A stretch of 24,126 bases of DNA from a virus. The notes beneath the pieces are model-generated. The model worked only from the letters and a program-made list of their open reading frames with translations. It was not told the origin of the DNA and did no database searches. Location of the stretch: positions 1 to 24,126 of the IMG/VR virus record IMGVR_UViG_3300030101_004221. One strand, 5' to 3'. Shown piece after piece: positions 1 through 8,642 of the stretch (position 1 is the stretch's first letter; every line of letters begins with the position of its first letter). A program made the translations under genes and the position numbers.

Positions 1-1
1 G

Positions 2-1279
2 AAGTCCGTGTATCGAAACTGGATGAAAGAGATTAATACTTTTATATCGGGTGACTATGATTACAAAGTCAATACATGGGAACCTTCTATGATAGATCCC
101 TATACAAAAGAACACTTATCCACAGATAAATTTTTTAGATTAGCTAAAGAAACCAAATTACATATTTTTTTGATGAACATAGAATCACTCTCTACACCTA
201 AAGGTTTAAAATTCTTAAATGTATTTTTACATAGTAGAGATAAAAGTAGAACAATGATGATTGTAGATGAAAGCACCACAATCAAAACACACACAGCAAA
301 AAGAACTAAGAATTTAATTAAGATTACAAAAGATATTGGATACAAAAGAATCTTGACAGGAACTCCTGTTACGAAGAGTCCTTTAGATATTTACACACAG
401 TTTGCTTTTCTTGACCCCAAGATACTTGGTCAAACTAATTACTATGCCTTTCGTGCTAGGTACGCCAAGATAGTCAATAGACCTACATCAGGTGGTCGTA
501 ACTTTCCGTTAATTACAGGATATCAACGTTTAGAGGAGTTAGAAGAAAAGATATATACTCATGCCTTTCGTGTCAAAAAAGAAGAGTGCACTGATCTGCC
601 TGAGAAAATATATATGAAAAGGTTCATACCTATGAGTGAGAAACAACTTGTAGCTTATGAATCATTGAGAAGAAACGCAATGTTTATTTTCAATGACAAT
701 ACAACCACATCTGTGAACCGGCTCTCACAGATTGTTAAGTTGCACCAGGTATGTTGTGGATTTACTATCAATGATGATGGTGAAGTCCACGACGTGCCTA
801 ACAAACGATATGATGAACTGTTAAATGTATTAGAGGAGACAGACGGCAAAGTTATTATCTGGGCAAACTACAGACATAATATTGAAACAATAACTAAAAA
901 ACTAAAGGATAAATATGGTGATACTTCGGCTGCGGCTTTTTATGGTGATACAGATAATCAAGTACGCATGGATCTTGTCCAAAATTTTCAGGACGAAGGA
1001 CATGATCTCACGTACCTTGTTGCGAACCCTAAGACTGGTGGATATGGAATCACTCTTACTGCCTCTCACACTGTTGTGTACTTTTCAAACAATTATGATC
1101 TTGAGATAAGACTACAAAGTGAAGATCGTGCTCATAGAATAGGACAGAAGAATAAAGTGACTTATGTTGACTTTGTTTGTAAAGGAACTGTTGATGAAAA
1201 GATATTAACTGCCTTGAAGAACAAGGTTGACATAGCCAGTCAAGTTATGGGTGATGAGTTAAAAAGTTGGATTACTTAA
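2..1279 (+). CDS. SNF2-family DEAD/DEAH helicase, C-terminal part (5' end outside window)
   Basis: Superfamily 2 ATPase of the SNF2 type, acting on double-stranded DNA, probably in phage replication or recombination. Counting from the GTG at base 8, motif II reads DEST (about residues 87-90), motif III LTGTP (116-120), motif V is around NPKTGGYGITL (340-350), and motif VI is QSEDRAHRIGQ (370-380), which is the SNF2 signature. The frame is open to the left edge and the residues there (KSVYRNW) look like motif Ia, which normally follows a Walker A segment. The true start and Walker A are therefore missing and the GTG is not a start. It is the only plus-strand gene and converges with the minus-strand run, overlapping its last gene by 8 bp. 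The family call is secure from the motifs; the role in replication is inference. Confidence 0.93.
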   Translation, partial: KSVYRNWMKEINTFISGDYDYKVNTWEPSMIDPYTKEHLSTDKFFRLAKETKLHIFLMNIESLSTPKGLKFLNVFLHSRDKSRTMMIVDESTTIKTHTAKRTKNLIKITKDIGYKRILTGTPVTKSPLDIYTQFAFLDPKILGQTNYYAFRARYAKIVNRPTSGGRNFPLITGYQRLEELEEKIYTHAFRVKKEECTDLPEKIYMKRFIPMSEKQLVAYESLRRNAMFIFNDNTTTSVNRLSQIVKLHQVCCGFTINDDGEVHDVPNKRYDELLNVLEETDGKVIIWANYRHNIETITKKLKDKYGDTSAAAFYGDTDNQVRMDLVQNFQDEGHDLTYLVANPKTGGYGITLTASHTVVYFSNNYDLEIRLQSEDRAHRIGQKNKVTYVDFVCKGTVDEKILTALKNKVDIASQVMGDELKSWIT

Positions 1280-1460
1280 TTTTGCCTTTTTTATCTACTT
1301 TAAATCTTCTACCACCAGCACCTCTGTAGTTTCCCTCAGGTAATTTTCTTAACATCTTACCAGTTGTTTCATCTTTATACTGTGGTGTTTTTTTCGGATT
1401 ACCGAAAGTTCTTTTCAGAGCTTTACCAAAACCTCTTAATGCTATGCCTACGCCGCTCAT
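1272..1460 (-). CDS. small basic protein, 62 aa, unknown function
   Basis: Unrecognised 62-residue protein rich in Lys, Arg and Gly, with no hydrophobic segment, no cysteine and a very basic C-terminus. It carries a Gly-Gly-Arg-Arg element (GAGGRRFKV) like the GG elements in other small proteins of this window. The ATG follows one base after the stop of the 1462-1617 gene, so translational coupling is likely, and no clear Shine-Dalgarno is visible. It is the last gene of the minus-strand run; its stop lies inside the end of the helicase gene, so no terminator fits between them. A role in nucleic-acid binding is only a guess from charge. Confidence 0.7.
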   Translation of the reverse strand: MSGVGIALRGFGKALKRTFGNPKKTPQYKDETTGKMLRKLPEGNYRGAGGRRFKVDKKGKIK

Positions 1461-1461
1461 T

Positions 1462-1617
1462 TTAATTAGGGCTTACATTATAGCCAAGACCTTTTTTAGC
1501 AGCACCGCCGCCTCTAGCCTTACCTCTAACTACTTGCATTTTACCAGAGTCAACAGTTGTTGCATTCTGCACAACAATTAATCTCTTAGGTGTGTTTACT
1601 GTTTTATTTTTTGCCAT
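1462..1617 (-). CDS. small basic Gly-rich protein, 51 aa
   Basis: Unrecognised protein beginning MAKNKTVNTPKRLIVV. A longer frame starts at 1644, but the ATG at 1617 is chosen because AAGGAG lies six bases upstream (1624-1629). The extra upstream residues would also lie inside the coding sequence of the preceding gene. The second half has an Arg-Gly-rich element (ARGGGAAKK). It overlaps the preceding 87-aa gene by 14 bp and precedes the 62-aa gene by one base, so it belongs to a chain of four coupled small genes downstream of the lysozyme. No domain, membrane segment or cysteine is seen. Confidence 0.72.
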   Translation of the reverse strand: MAKNKTVNTPKRLIVVQNATTVDSGKMQVVRGKARGGGAAKKGLGYNVSPN

Positions 1618-1867
1618 TCTTTGCTCCTTTTTTAATAACACCACGACCTATAAGGATGTCTTTTCTAGTAACTTTACCATCTCCGCTCAGGTCTGGAAAC
1701 TTCTTTTTCATTGATCCACCTTTAGCTTTTTTAACAGGTTTCTTGTCTGTTATATCCATTTTTCTAATGGCATTATCCATAGCTCTTTTCGACAAAGTGC
1801 CATTCTTAACAGATCGTGCTAAAGCACGTTCGATGATACTACGTATGCCTGAAGATGCTCTTTTCAT
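1604..1867 (-). CDS. small basic protein with an EF-hand/dockerin-like calcium-loop motif, 87 aa
   Basis: Basic 87-residue protein. Residues 59-70 read DLSGDGKVTRKD, which fits the 12-residue EF-hand or dockerin loop (Asp at 1, Ser at 3, Asp at 5, Gly at 6, hydrophobic at 8, Asp at 12). It is preceded by KKAKGGSMKKK, one copy of the GG element shared by several small proteins here. The first half is predicted helical and basic. A single loop without clear flanking helices may or may not bind calcium. The ATG overlaps the stop of the 52-aa gene upstream (TAATG). I have the impression that similar proteins occur in marine phages near the lysis or tail genes, but function is unknown. Confidence 0.75.
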   Translation of the reverse strand: MKRASSGIRSIIERALARSVKNGTLSKRAMDNAIRKMDITDKKPVKKAKGGSMKKKFPDLSGDGKVTRKDILIGRGVIKKGAKNGKK

Positions 1868-2025
1868 TACTTTTTCTTTTTAGCTTCTCTGGCTTTTCTA
1901 GCTCTATCCATGGCTTTAGCAGTTACGCTTACTGGATCTAACTTAACTTCTACTATTTTAGATTCATCAACTACGCCAGGAGTTTGAAAAAGCTTATGTC
2001 CTAAATGTTTAAATGTATGTCCCAT
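1867..2025 (-). CDS. small basic protein, 52 aa
   Basis: Gene found by hand. The ATG at 2025 opens a 52-residue frame starting MGHTFKHLGHKLF and ending in a Lys/Arg/Ala-rich helix (RARKAREAKKKK). Its TAA shares one base with the ATG of the 87-aa gene (TAATG), and it starts 15 bp after the lysozyme stop, so it fills the only gap in this part of the run. The Shine-Dalgarno is weak (TAGGA, about nine bases upstream). Three histidines in the first ten residues are unusual, but no metal site can be claimed. Function unknown. Confidence 0.65.
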   Translation of the reverse strand: MGHTFKHLGHKLFQTPGVVDESKIVEVKLDPVSVTAKAMDRARKAREAKKKK

Positions 2026-2040
2026 GCTTGAATCCTATCT

Positions 2041-2496
2041 TTATACGTTAGTGTTTGCAACTATTTCTGCAAGACTTTCACATCTTTTTGTTGTCTGTTT
2101 ATGCCATTTCGAATCCTTCATCTCGGAAGCGGCGTCTTTCCAGCGTTTTTCACGCATGGCTTTCCACATGTTGCGGAACTTGCGGACACCGTTTGTGCCC
2201 AGTTGATAGACCATTTCAAGAATGACCTCTGATACAGGTTGAGGCAAATCGTGTCCAACACATTCATCTATTAATAAATCAGCCCCCGCAGCAGCTCTAT
2301 TCAAGTCTACATCAAATAGTTCTTCGACTTCCTCCATAGAGATTTCTACTCCCTCAGAGTATCTTTCTCGTTCGTGAGGCTGAATAAGGTGGCCTATGCC
2401 GATCGTGGCTTTGCCTAAACTGTCCAGGTACATCTGGGTGCGCACGCCTTCGTGCAAACGCACTCGAGCTTTCAGGTCATCTGTTAAATCTATCAT
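2041..2496 (-). CDS. endolysin, T4-lysozyme type muramidase (GH24)
   Basis: Muramidase that cuts the glycan strands of peptidoglycan at the end of infection. The catalytic triad of T4 lysozyme is present with identical spacing: Glu16 in LHEG, Asp25 in YLDSLG and Thr31 in TIGIGHL (T4: 11, 20 and 26). The C-terminal lobe also matches, with a YQLGTNGVRKF segment and an EKRWKDAA helix. Length (151 aa) is close to T4 lysozyme (164). There is no signal peptide or N-terminal anchor, so it should need a holin to reach the wall. AAAGGAG (2502-2508) lies five bases before the ATG, giving strong initiation. Its position at the far end of the virion run suits late expression. Confidence 0.96.
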   Translation of the reverse strand: MIDLTDDLKARVRLHEGVRTQMYLDSLGKATIGIGHLIQPHERERYSEGVEISMEEVEELFDVDLNRAAAGADLLIDECVGHDLPQPVSEVILEMVYQLGTNGVRKFRNMWKAMREKRWKDAASEMKDSKWHKQTTKRCESLAEIVANTNV

Positions 2497-2506
2497 GTGT
2501 TCTCCT

Positions 2507-3016
2507 TTAAATATTATAAGTTTTATTTATAGACAAAATTCCAAGAGGTTTCAACATATTTGCTTGCAATAAGTTAGGAATACCTCCTATGCTCTGTGGC
2601 ATAGGATCAAAGAAACCTTGAATAAAAGGATCTGGATCTCTTGGATATACTTCTCTAGGGTCAATTGTAGGGGTATTGAACATTCTTTCTTCTAATCCCA
2701 TACCTTCTATCATTCTATCTGCTCCAGGCATAGATCTGACGTTAGGTTCGCTAGGCATGACTCCTTTAGGCACCGGAACAGGAAAAGTATTTCCACTCAT
2801 TTGTGGTATAACATTAGGTTCACTAGGAATTACCTTTTCTTCCTGTGGTAATTCAAATTGATTAGGTCCTGCTTCAAAGCCTTCAAACCTTGGTAACATG
2901 TTTATATTTTCTGGTGGACCTTCTGCTAATTTTTTTTCAGCTTCACCACCCTTTTGCATTTTTAATGGCTTTGTTGGTATTTGACTTAACGGTGTTACAG
3001 CATCTAAAGCGATCAT
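2507..3016 (-). CDS. Pro-rich, low-complexity protein, 169 aa, probably virion-associated
   Basis: Unrecognised protein rich in Pro, Met, Glu and Asn, probably largely disordered. It contains two near-identical PSEPNV elements (VIPSEPNVIP and VMPSEPNVRSMPG) about 28 residues apart, and a MQKGGE element near residue 20. It has no cysteine or membrane helix. Its ATG overlaps the stop of the 949-aa gene by four bases (ATGA), so the two are coupled and perhaps work together in the particle. The many prolines make it one conceivable substrate for the oxygenases encoded upstream, which is speculation. No function is assigned. Confidence 0.72.
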   Translation of the reverse strand: MIALDAVTPLSQIPTKPLKMQKGGEAEKKLAEGPPENINMLPRFEGFEAGPNQFELPQEEKVIPSEPNVIPQMSGNTFPVPVPKGVMPSEPNVRSMPGADRMIEGMGLEERMFNTPTIDPREVYPRDPDPFIQGFFDPMPQSIGGIPNLLQANMLKPLGILSINKTYNI

Positions 3017-5862
3017 AGTGTTCCTATTCCTCTTTTCATCATCTGGCTTTCTAAGGCATCATCTAAAGTTCCAAAAGCTAAATCACTTCGAGTTTGTGGT
3101 GCAAGTTGTGCTCCTGGAATATTTGGTTGTAGTGAAACGTCCGGTTGAAAAGTAGTATCATAAAAACGTTGTTCTTGTGTATCGGGTGTTACTCTATCTG
3201 ATATTTCTCTTAGTGTACGTAAATCATTAGGGTCAGCTCTTCCTCTGTCTTCCATTAACTGTATTTGTTTATCATAAGCTGCATTTTGTTCCATCTTACC
3301 TGCAGGGTTTGATATTAAACTTATAATTGATTGATCAATCTCTTTCATAAAATCTTGATCCTCCAGCTCTTGGTCCGTAGGCAATGTTTCTTCAGCCCAC
3401 TTTAAAATATCATTTCTTCTTGATTTAGTTAAAGGATCTTTTGTTGGAAACTTTAAAGCATCTGTATAAACATCAGTAAAAGCTTTTAGTGCTTTAGGAC
3501 TTGTTAATAATTTAGAACCATATTTTAACATTAATGCAGTCATTATTGGATTCATAGCAACAAAGCCGCCAGCACTACCACCGATAGCTGAACCTAACAT
3601 GACTCCTTTAAAACCACTCAATGTAATTCTTCTAGTAACAAAAGTTGAAGGATCATTTACTATAAAAGCACCTGCCATGTCTGCTGCTTGTAAAAAGTTT
3701 TTTATACCATCTACAGTCACACCAGTGCCTTTTAAACTCTCTTCTAATATTTCAATACCATCTTCGGTATCTAAGCCTAGTTTTTTTGCAAACATAGTAG
3801 GACTAAATTCAACCTGTCCAAACTCTAACATTTCAGGAGCTGCTTTCTTTAATCCTTGTTTTTGAATTAAGTCAGGACTAGCTGAGGTAACGTTTAGATA
3901 TTGATTAGGTGTCATACCAACAGGAAGACCTGTAAGAGAATCATTCAAAGCATCTCCTAATAATCTTCTTACAACTCGTAATTGTCCTGCGTTTGGAGCT
4001 TGACTTATTATAGGAACAACTTTCTTTTCCATTAAGCCAGTTTCTTTATTCTTAACAACAGTTTCTACATCCACAGTTACACCTGATTTATTACCTGCTT
4101 TTTTATAAGCTTGAACTTGTTCTGGTGTTGATTTTGATAATTCTAATAAATGTTTCATTGCCTCAGGATCATTTTTGGCTCTCTGTAGGATAGTCTCAAA
4201 CATTTCTTTTGTGTACATCATTCCATATTTCTGATCGGGTCCTGCTCCAAAAATGTTAGCATTTATTTGTTTCATATTTGACGCAACCCCACCTGTATAA
4301 TTTGGTATAGTTGCTGCAAAATAATCATTAGCAGTAGCTAGTTTTTTTAAAGCTGTGTTAAATACAACGTCATCAATCTCATTACCTACATTCTTTAAAT
4401 TTGTAATATTATGTTCAAGCATAGCAGCTAAATTTCCTATTGCTTGTGCTTGGTTTTCAGGAATATTTCCTTTAAATTCTGTTTTAAAGTTTGTAGCAAA
4501 TTCATTAAACATTTGACGAAGAGTGATTGCTTGTTCTAAAGTAATGTTTGGATCTAATTTACCTAGCATACGATATAGCTCACCAAAAGATTCCTGGGAT
4601 CGTGATCCTGGATACCTAAACATCTCACCACCTTGCATGCCTGGTATGCCCTCTTCATAGGCAAGTCTTGTTTCGTTAGCTAAGTCTTTAAAACCATCAA
4701 TATTAATCACTTTTTTACCTTTTAGTTTTTTGGCATACTCTTCAAAGTTTTCATATAAGTAACGTTGTGCTGCTCGCACTGACTCATAGTTAGATTGCAT
4801 CATTTTAGATAAATCCTTTCCTAACATAGAAACAGTTTGTAAAGGCGCTACTGAGTTCATTAATTTACCTAAATACTGTCTTGCTCCTTCTTGCACTGCA
4901 GATTGTTGTGTTCCAAACTCTCTACCAACCCAAGGAAGAACACCAATAACTTTACTGTATGCTCTCCAAAAAGGCATGTTTGTTGCTTGAATAATACCCA
5001 TAGGCATACCATAAGTATCTGCTACGTCTGCTATCTTAGCTAAATTCTTTTTTGTAGGGCTAATACCGAAAATCTTGTTGCCTATAAATCCTTTTGTATG
5101 ATTGAAAATAGGACCTGCAGCTGCTGCACCACCTGTAAACATTGCGTTTAACATAGTATCGTACATAAATTGTGACCCTTGTTCTTTTAAATCAGGGTTA
5201 GGTAAATCAATTAAAGTTCTTAAAAGTCTATTACCTAAATCATAAGCTGTTGCCCCTGCCATTGTTCCTAAATATTCAGAACCGTAAAGTTCTTGAGGTG
5301 TCAACAAAGCGAAAGGGTTTCTAGTTCCTAAAATTTTTGCAGACTGTGCAACTGTTACTCCTGACATACCACCTATCATTTCAGCAGACGGTTTTGAAAC
5401 TAAATCTTGAGGTAGTTTCATATTTTCAGGTAAAAATTGTCCTATAAAAGGTGTGTAAGAAAAGGGATTTTTAATAGCAAATTCTTTTGCTGCTTGATTA
5501 TAATAAAAGTTCATGGGATCTTCTATCAAGGCTTCTCTTGTCATAACCTTAGATGTTTTATTAGCTAATTCTCCAAAGTATTCTTTTGTTCCTTTGTCCT
5601 GAGGTATGTCGGCAAGAAGCATTTGTTGCTCACTAGCCTCTATCTTTTTTAGCATCTCTTGAGTTTGTGTAAAAGTAAGATCAGTAGGAAGATTATAAGA
5701 TTCCTTAATTTTATTTAAATCTGCTTGAGACATCTTACCGTTTGGCATCTCTAACAGAATAGTTTTTTGATTAGGAGTACCTTTCATAAGTGTAATAGGT
5801 TTTCCTTTTTTTGTACCAGGTGTAAAAGAATCTATTTGTACGATGTTATCTTTCTCAGCCAT
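3013..5862 (-). CDS. large virion protein, 949 aa (candidate internal/ejection protein)
   Basis: The longest gene in the window. No catalytic motif is recognised, and no lysozyme or transglycosylase signature is visible. It is mostly helical and mixed-charge, with hydrophobic Gly/Ala-rich segments around residues 235-250 and 755-790 (ending near MNPIMTALMLKYGSKLL). The C-terminal 150 residues are polar and low-complexity. Size, helicity and membrane-compatible segments, at the end of the virion block next to the 628-, 294- and 297-aa proteins, resemble internal core or DNA-ejection proteins of podoviruses such as T7 gp15/gp16, but no homology can be claimed from reading. Its ATG overlaps the stop of the 628-aa gene (TAATG). 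Confidence 0.8.
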   Translation of the reverse strand: MAEKDNIVQIDSFTPGTKKGKPITLMKGTPNQKTILLEMPNGKMSQADLNKIKESYNLPTDLTFTQTQEMLKKIEASEQQMLLADIPQDKGTKEYFGELANKTSKVMTREALIEDPMNFYYNQAAKEFAIKNPFSYTPFIGQFLPENMKLPQDLVSKPSAEMIGGMSGVTVAQSAKILGTRNPFALLTPQELYGSEYLGTMAGATAYDLGNRLLRTLIDLPNPDLKEQGSQFMYDTMLNAMFTGGAAAAGPIFNHTKGFIGNKIFGISPTKKNLAKIADVADTYGMPMGIIQATNMPFWRAYSKVIGVLPWVGREFGTQQSAVQEGARQYLGKLMNSVAPLQTVSMLGKDLSKMMQSNYESVRAAQRYLYENFEEYAKKLKGKKVINIDGFKDLANETRLAYEEGIPGMQGGEMFRYPGSRSQESFGELYRMLGKLDPNITLEQAITLRQMFNEFATNFKTEFKGNIPENQAQAIGNLAAMLEHNITNLKNVGNEIDDVVFNTALKKLATANDYFAATIPNYTGGVASNMKQINANIFGAGPDQKYGMMYTKEMFETILQRAKNDPEAMKHLLELSKSTPEQVQAYKKAGNKSGVTVDVETVVKNKETGLMEKKVVPIISQAPNAGQLRVVRRLLGDALNDSLTGLPVGMTPNQYLNVTSASPDLIQKQGLKKAAPEMLEFGQVEFSPTMFAKKLGLDTEDGIEILEESLKGTGVTVDGIKNFLQAADMAGAFIVNDPSTFVTRRITLSGFKGVMLGSAIGGSAGGFVAMNPIMTALMLKYGSKLLTSPKALKAFTDVYTDALKFPTKDPLTKSRRNDILKWAEETLPTDQELEDQDFMKEIDQSIISLISNPAGKMEQNAAYDKQIQLMEDRGRADPNDLRTLREISDRVTPDTQEQRFYDTTFQPDVSLQPNIPGAQLAPQTRSDLAFGTLDDALESQMMKRGIGTL

Positions 5863-7748
5863 TAAATCATCCCTTCTATTGATGACGCATTAAATAAATC
5901 ATCTACTGTTACGGCTTCTCCGTCATTATCAAATTCGTTAGGCACCGTTTTTTCTTGTTGTACTTCAGGTTGTTGACTTTGTATTGCGTTTGCATCAGGA
6001 CTTGTTCCTGTCGATTGCATTTGTAAAAAATATTTTTCAAAATCAGCAGGATTTAAACCTAAAGCTCTAAGTTTTTCCTCAGCTTTAGCACGATTAGAGA
6101 ATGTTGGATCCTTTATTATAATCTCAGGATAAGCACGTAGCAAGCCTCCCTGTGCCTGTCTAATTTTTCTGTCAACTTCTCTCAATGCAGAAATAACGTC
6201 TTGCGGAGCTTTTGCACCATAGATTGAAACTGCATCACTGGCACGTTTAATATCATCAACGTTTAAACGACCTGTTGGTTTGTTGGCTCTGGCTAATCCA
6301 TATATAATAAAGTTTTCACGAACTTTGTTTTCTGCATAGCTAGTGTCATAACCTTGTTCTGTAAACCAGTCCTCGCTAAATATGTCTTGCATAGAAGCGG
6401 GTACATCTTTTGTTGTGCTTGCAAAAGGATTACCATCTTTTGGTAAATCTGTTAGGGTAAGAGTTGTTTCGTCTTGATCATAATCACCAAATTTAAGAAA
6501 ATCTCTATTATACATCATTTCACCATTATTAGTTAAATTTGTACCTGTAGCTCCACTACCACCTGATTGTTTTGATATTTCATTAAAAATAGATTCAATA
6601 TTAAATCCAGCAGTCTGAATAATACTTTGAATGTTACCAGGTAAACCGAGTTTATTTATGTCGTTTTGTGCTGTTAAGAGAATATTACTAATGTCAGATC
6701 TTGTTCCATCTAAAGAGGCAAACTCTTGAACACCATCAGATATTTTTTGTGCAGAAGGAACCATTGAATCAAACATACTTTTTTCTGTGCCTGGTTGCTG
6801 AGCACCGATTATTGCAAAGTCTAAAGTTCCATCTGGTCCGGCAGGAAGAGGCACATCAAAAATTTGTACAGATCTACCATCTTCTAACTGTTGTATTCTT
6901 CCCATCATTAATTGTGGTCCAACGTCAGAGGGCATTACCCTTACTGTTGCGTATTGTTTGACACCTTTTTCATCAGTGTATACACCGTAAAGTGGTTTTT
7001 CTACATTGTTTAATAAATCAACGGATGCTTTTATTCTTTCTTTTTGAACATCTAGATTATGTTGAGAAACTTGTTTTAAAATATCTTTATTAAAATTCAT
7101 ATTGATAGTCATATCTTCGTTGTCATAACCCATCATTTTTAAATAAAAGTCTGCTTCTTTTTCCATAATTATTTTGTTGGCATCTTGTGCTTGTTTTACA
7201 GCAAGTTCACCGACCTTCATTTGATAGTTTAATCTATTCAAAGTATCTTGTTCTGCTCTGCCTAAAGCTTTGCCCGTTGCTTGACTTAAGACATCAAGAG
7301 CACCTGCTACACCTTTAAAAGGTGTTCTTCCATTGAGCGCGTCAATAACAAAATTTAAAGTTTTATCTAATCCACTTTTCTCTGGAAACTCTCCTAAAGA
7401 CTTTCTTATTTCTGCTTCAAAGTCTGCGGGATTGTAACGATCACCTAAACCTAATGCTTTGTAATATTGTTCTCCATAAAGTCTTCTATTTTCACGTACA
7501 GGTAAATATTGTCCGGCAAATTGATTTGCCATCATGTTCATATAGGCTTCTGTGTTTACACTTGTTTGTGCTTGTTCTTGAGTTGTGGCAGCATTCGCTT
7601 CCATCTCGGGTGTTGGAGTAAATCTTTCTTCACCAGTGATAGTGAAACTGCCTCCTTGATTAGGCTTTATTGCTTGAAGTGGTTGAATCGGATCAACTGA
7701 TATATCAATTTTGAAATCACTGAGGGTGTCATATCCTGAAGAACTCAT
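5862..7748 (-). CDS. virion protein, 628 aa, unknown (candidate internal protein)
   Basis: Unrecognised large protein. The first 75 residues are polar and look disordered. Residues about 130-205 form a Gly/Ala then Gln/Lys/Glu-rich helical stretch (GVAGALDVLSQATGKALG, then long helices) of a type often seen in phage inner-tail or ejection proteins. The middle and C-terminal parts are acidic and mixed, with no catalytic motif, cysteine cluster or transmembrane helix. The ATG at 7748 follows a G-rich Shine-Dalgarno-like run, and the stop overlaps the start of the 949-aa gene. The two large genes are therefore translated in sequence and may form one assembly. Confidence 0.8.
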   Translation of the reverse strand: MSSSGYDTLSDFKIDISVDPIQPLQAIKPNQGGSFTITGEERFTPTPEMEANAATTQEQAQTSVNTEAYMNMMANQFAGQYLPVRENRRLYGEQYYKALGLGDRYNPADFEAEIRKSLGEFPEKSGLDKTLNFVIDALNGRTPFKGVAGALDVLSQATGKALGRAEQDTLNRLNYQMKVGELAVKQAQDANKIIMEKEADFYLKMMGYDNEDMTINMNFNKDILKQVSQHNLDVQKERIKASVDLLNNVEKPLYGVYTDEKGVKQYATVRVMPSDVGPQLMMGRIQQLEDGRSVQIFDVPLPAGPDGTLDFAIIGAQQPGTEKSMFDSMVPSAQKISDGVQEFASLDGTRSDISNILLTAQNDINKLGLPGNIQSIIQTAGFNIESIFNEISKQSGGSGATGTNLTNNGEMMYNRDFLKFGDYDQDETTLTLTDLPKDGNPFASTTKDVPASMQDIFSEDWFTEQGYDTSYAENKVRENFIIYGLARANKPTGRLNVDDIKRASDAVSIYGAKAPQDVISALREVDRKIRQAQGGLLRAYPEIIIKDPTFSNRAKAEEKLRALGLNPADFEKYFLQMQSTGTSPDANAIQSQQPEVQQEKTVPNEFDNDGEAVTVDDLFNASSIEGMI

Positions 7749-7757
7749 TGACCCCCC

Positions 7758-8642
7758 TTATCCTGCGTACCCGCCTAATGCTCCTATACCTGCCAAAAGA
7801 GGATTTCCCATTTGCGTTGTGGGTGCTGACAAGAAAGAAGGTGCAGCTCCACCTAATAAATTAGATTGAAAGGTCAACTGATCATAAGGTTGTTTAAACT
7901 GAAGCATTTGATTGTTAAAAGCATTTTGTGCAGCTTGTTGGTTAGCTTGAGTTTCTGTGACTCCTAATTGACTTAGAGTTGTTGCTAAGTTTGCTGAAGT
8001 CATTGGTGACTGAACACCGAATGTTCCATAAAGTTGACCAATACCTTGACCAAGTTCTCCACCTGCAAGTTGTAATCCCGCAGCACTTTGTTGTGCTTTT
8101 CTTTGATTTTCAAAAGCTTGTTGAGCTTGTGTCTGTGCATTTTGAAATCCACTAGAAAGTAAACCAGCTATACCAGTTCCTAATTGTTGTTGAAAACCTC
8201 TTTGTGCTTCTGCTTCTAAAACACCCTGTCTACCTCCGCCAAAAGCTCCAGCGCCAATTGCTTGTGCCGCTCTGTTTTGACCAGAGATACCAAACTGTCT
8301 TTGCATTTCTTGAGTGTACTTATCAATAACTTCTTGTTGAAAAGGGTTCATAAAAGCTTGATAGGACTGTGGATCGTAGGCCCCGGTTGTTTGAGCCGAG
8401 GTTGTCATAGCATTGCCTATCGCAGCATTGGCACCTTGTAATGCCCCTACACCCATTCCAAAATAATCTGGACCTGATGTTGCAACATTAGATGCTAAAT
8501 TTGTGGCTTGACTAATTGCGCTTGAAGGAGCAACTGTAGTCATTTGTGGAACAGGAGCTGCGTTAGATGTTAAAGCTTGTCCTGCTGTAAGGACATTGCC
8601 GTATTGTTGTGCAATCAGTTCTTGTAATTCTTGTGGTGTCAT
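7758..8642 (-). CDS. Gln/Ala-rich virion protein, 294 aa (internal virion type)
   Basis: Low-complexity Gln-, Ala- and Gly-rich protein. Its central part (residues about 105-195) has YTQEMQRQFGISGQNRAAQA followed by GAGAFGGGRQGVLEAE and long Gln-rich helices. This layout (two helices joined by an AFGGxRQGxxE turn) is familiar from virion proteins of marine and other podoviruses, generally thought to be inner-tail or ejection components. No enzyme motif is seen. The start overlaps the stop of the 297-aa gene (TAATG), and a nine-base gap separates it from the 628-aa gene. The structural role is inferred from composition and context. Confidence 0.82.
   Translation of the reverse strand: MTPQELQELIAQQYGNVLTAGQALTSNAAPVPQMTTVAPSSAISQATNLASNVATSGPDYFGMGVGALQGANAAIGNAMTTSAQTTGAYDPQSYQAFMNPFQQEVIDKYTQEMQRQFGISGQNRAAQAIGAGAFGGGRQGVLEAEAQRGFQQQLGTGIAGLLSSGFQNAQTQAQQAFENQRKAQQSAAGLQLAGGELGQGIGQLYGTFGVQSPMTSANLATTLSQLGVTETQANQQAAQNAFNNQMLQFKQPYDQLTFQSNLLGGAAPSFLSAPTTQMGNPLLAGIGALGGYAG

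Noticed and set aside
1590-1883. 97-residue hydrophobic plus-strand open frame
   Set aside because: Antisense to three coupled small basic genes. Phe/Leu richness is what the reverse of Lys-rich coding gives. No ribosome site.
3013-5862. Lysozyme or transglycosylase domain in the 949-aa protein
   Set aside because: Looked for a Glu-Ser type transglycosylase motif and a GH24 triad; none is visible, so no enzyme activity is claimed.
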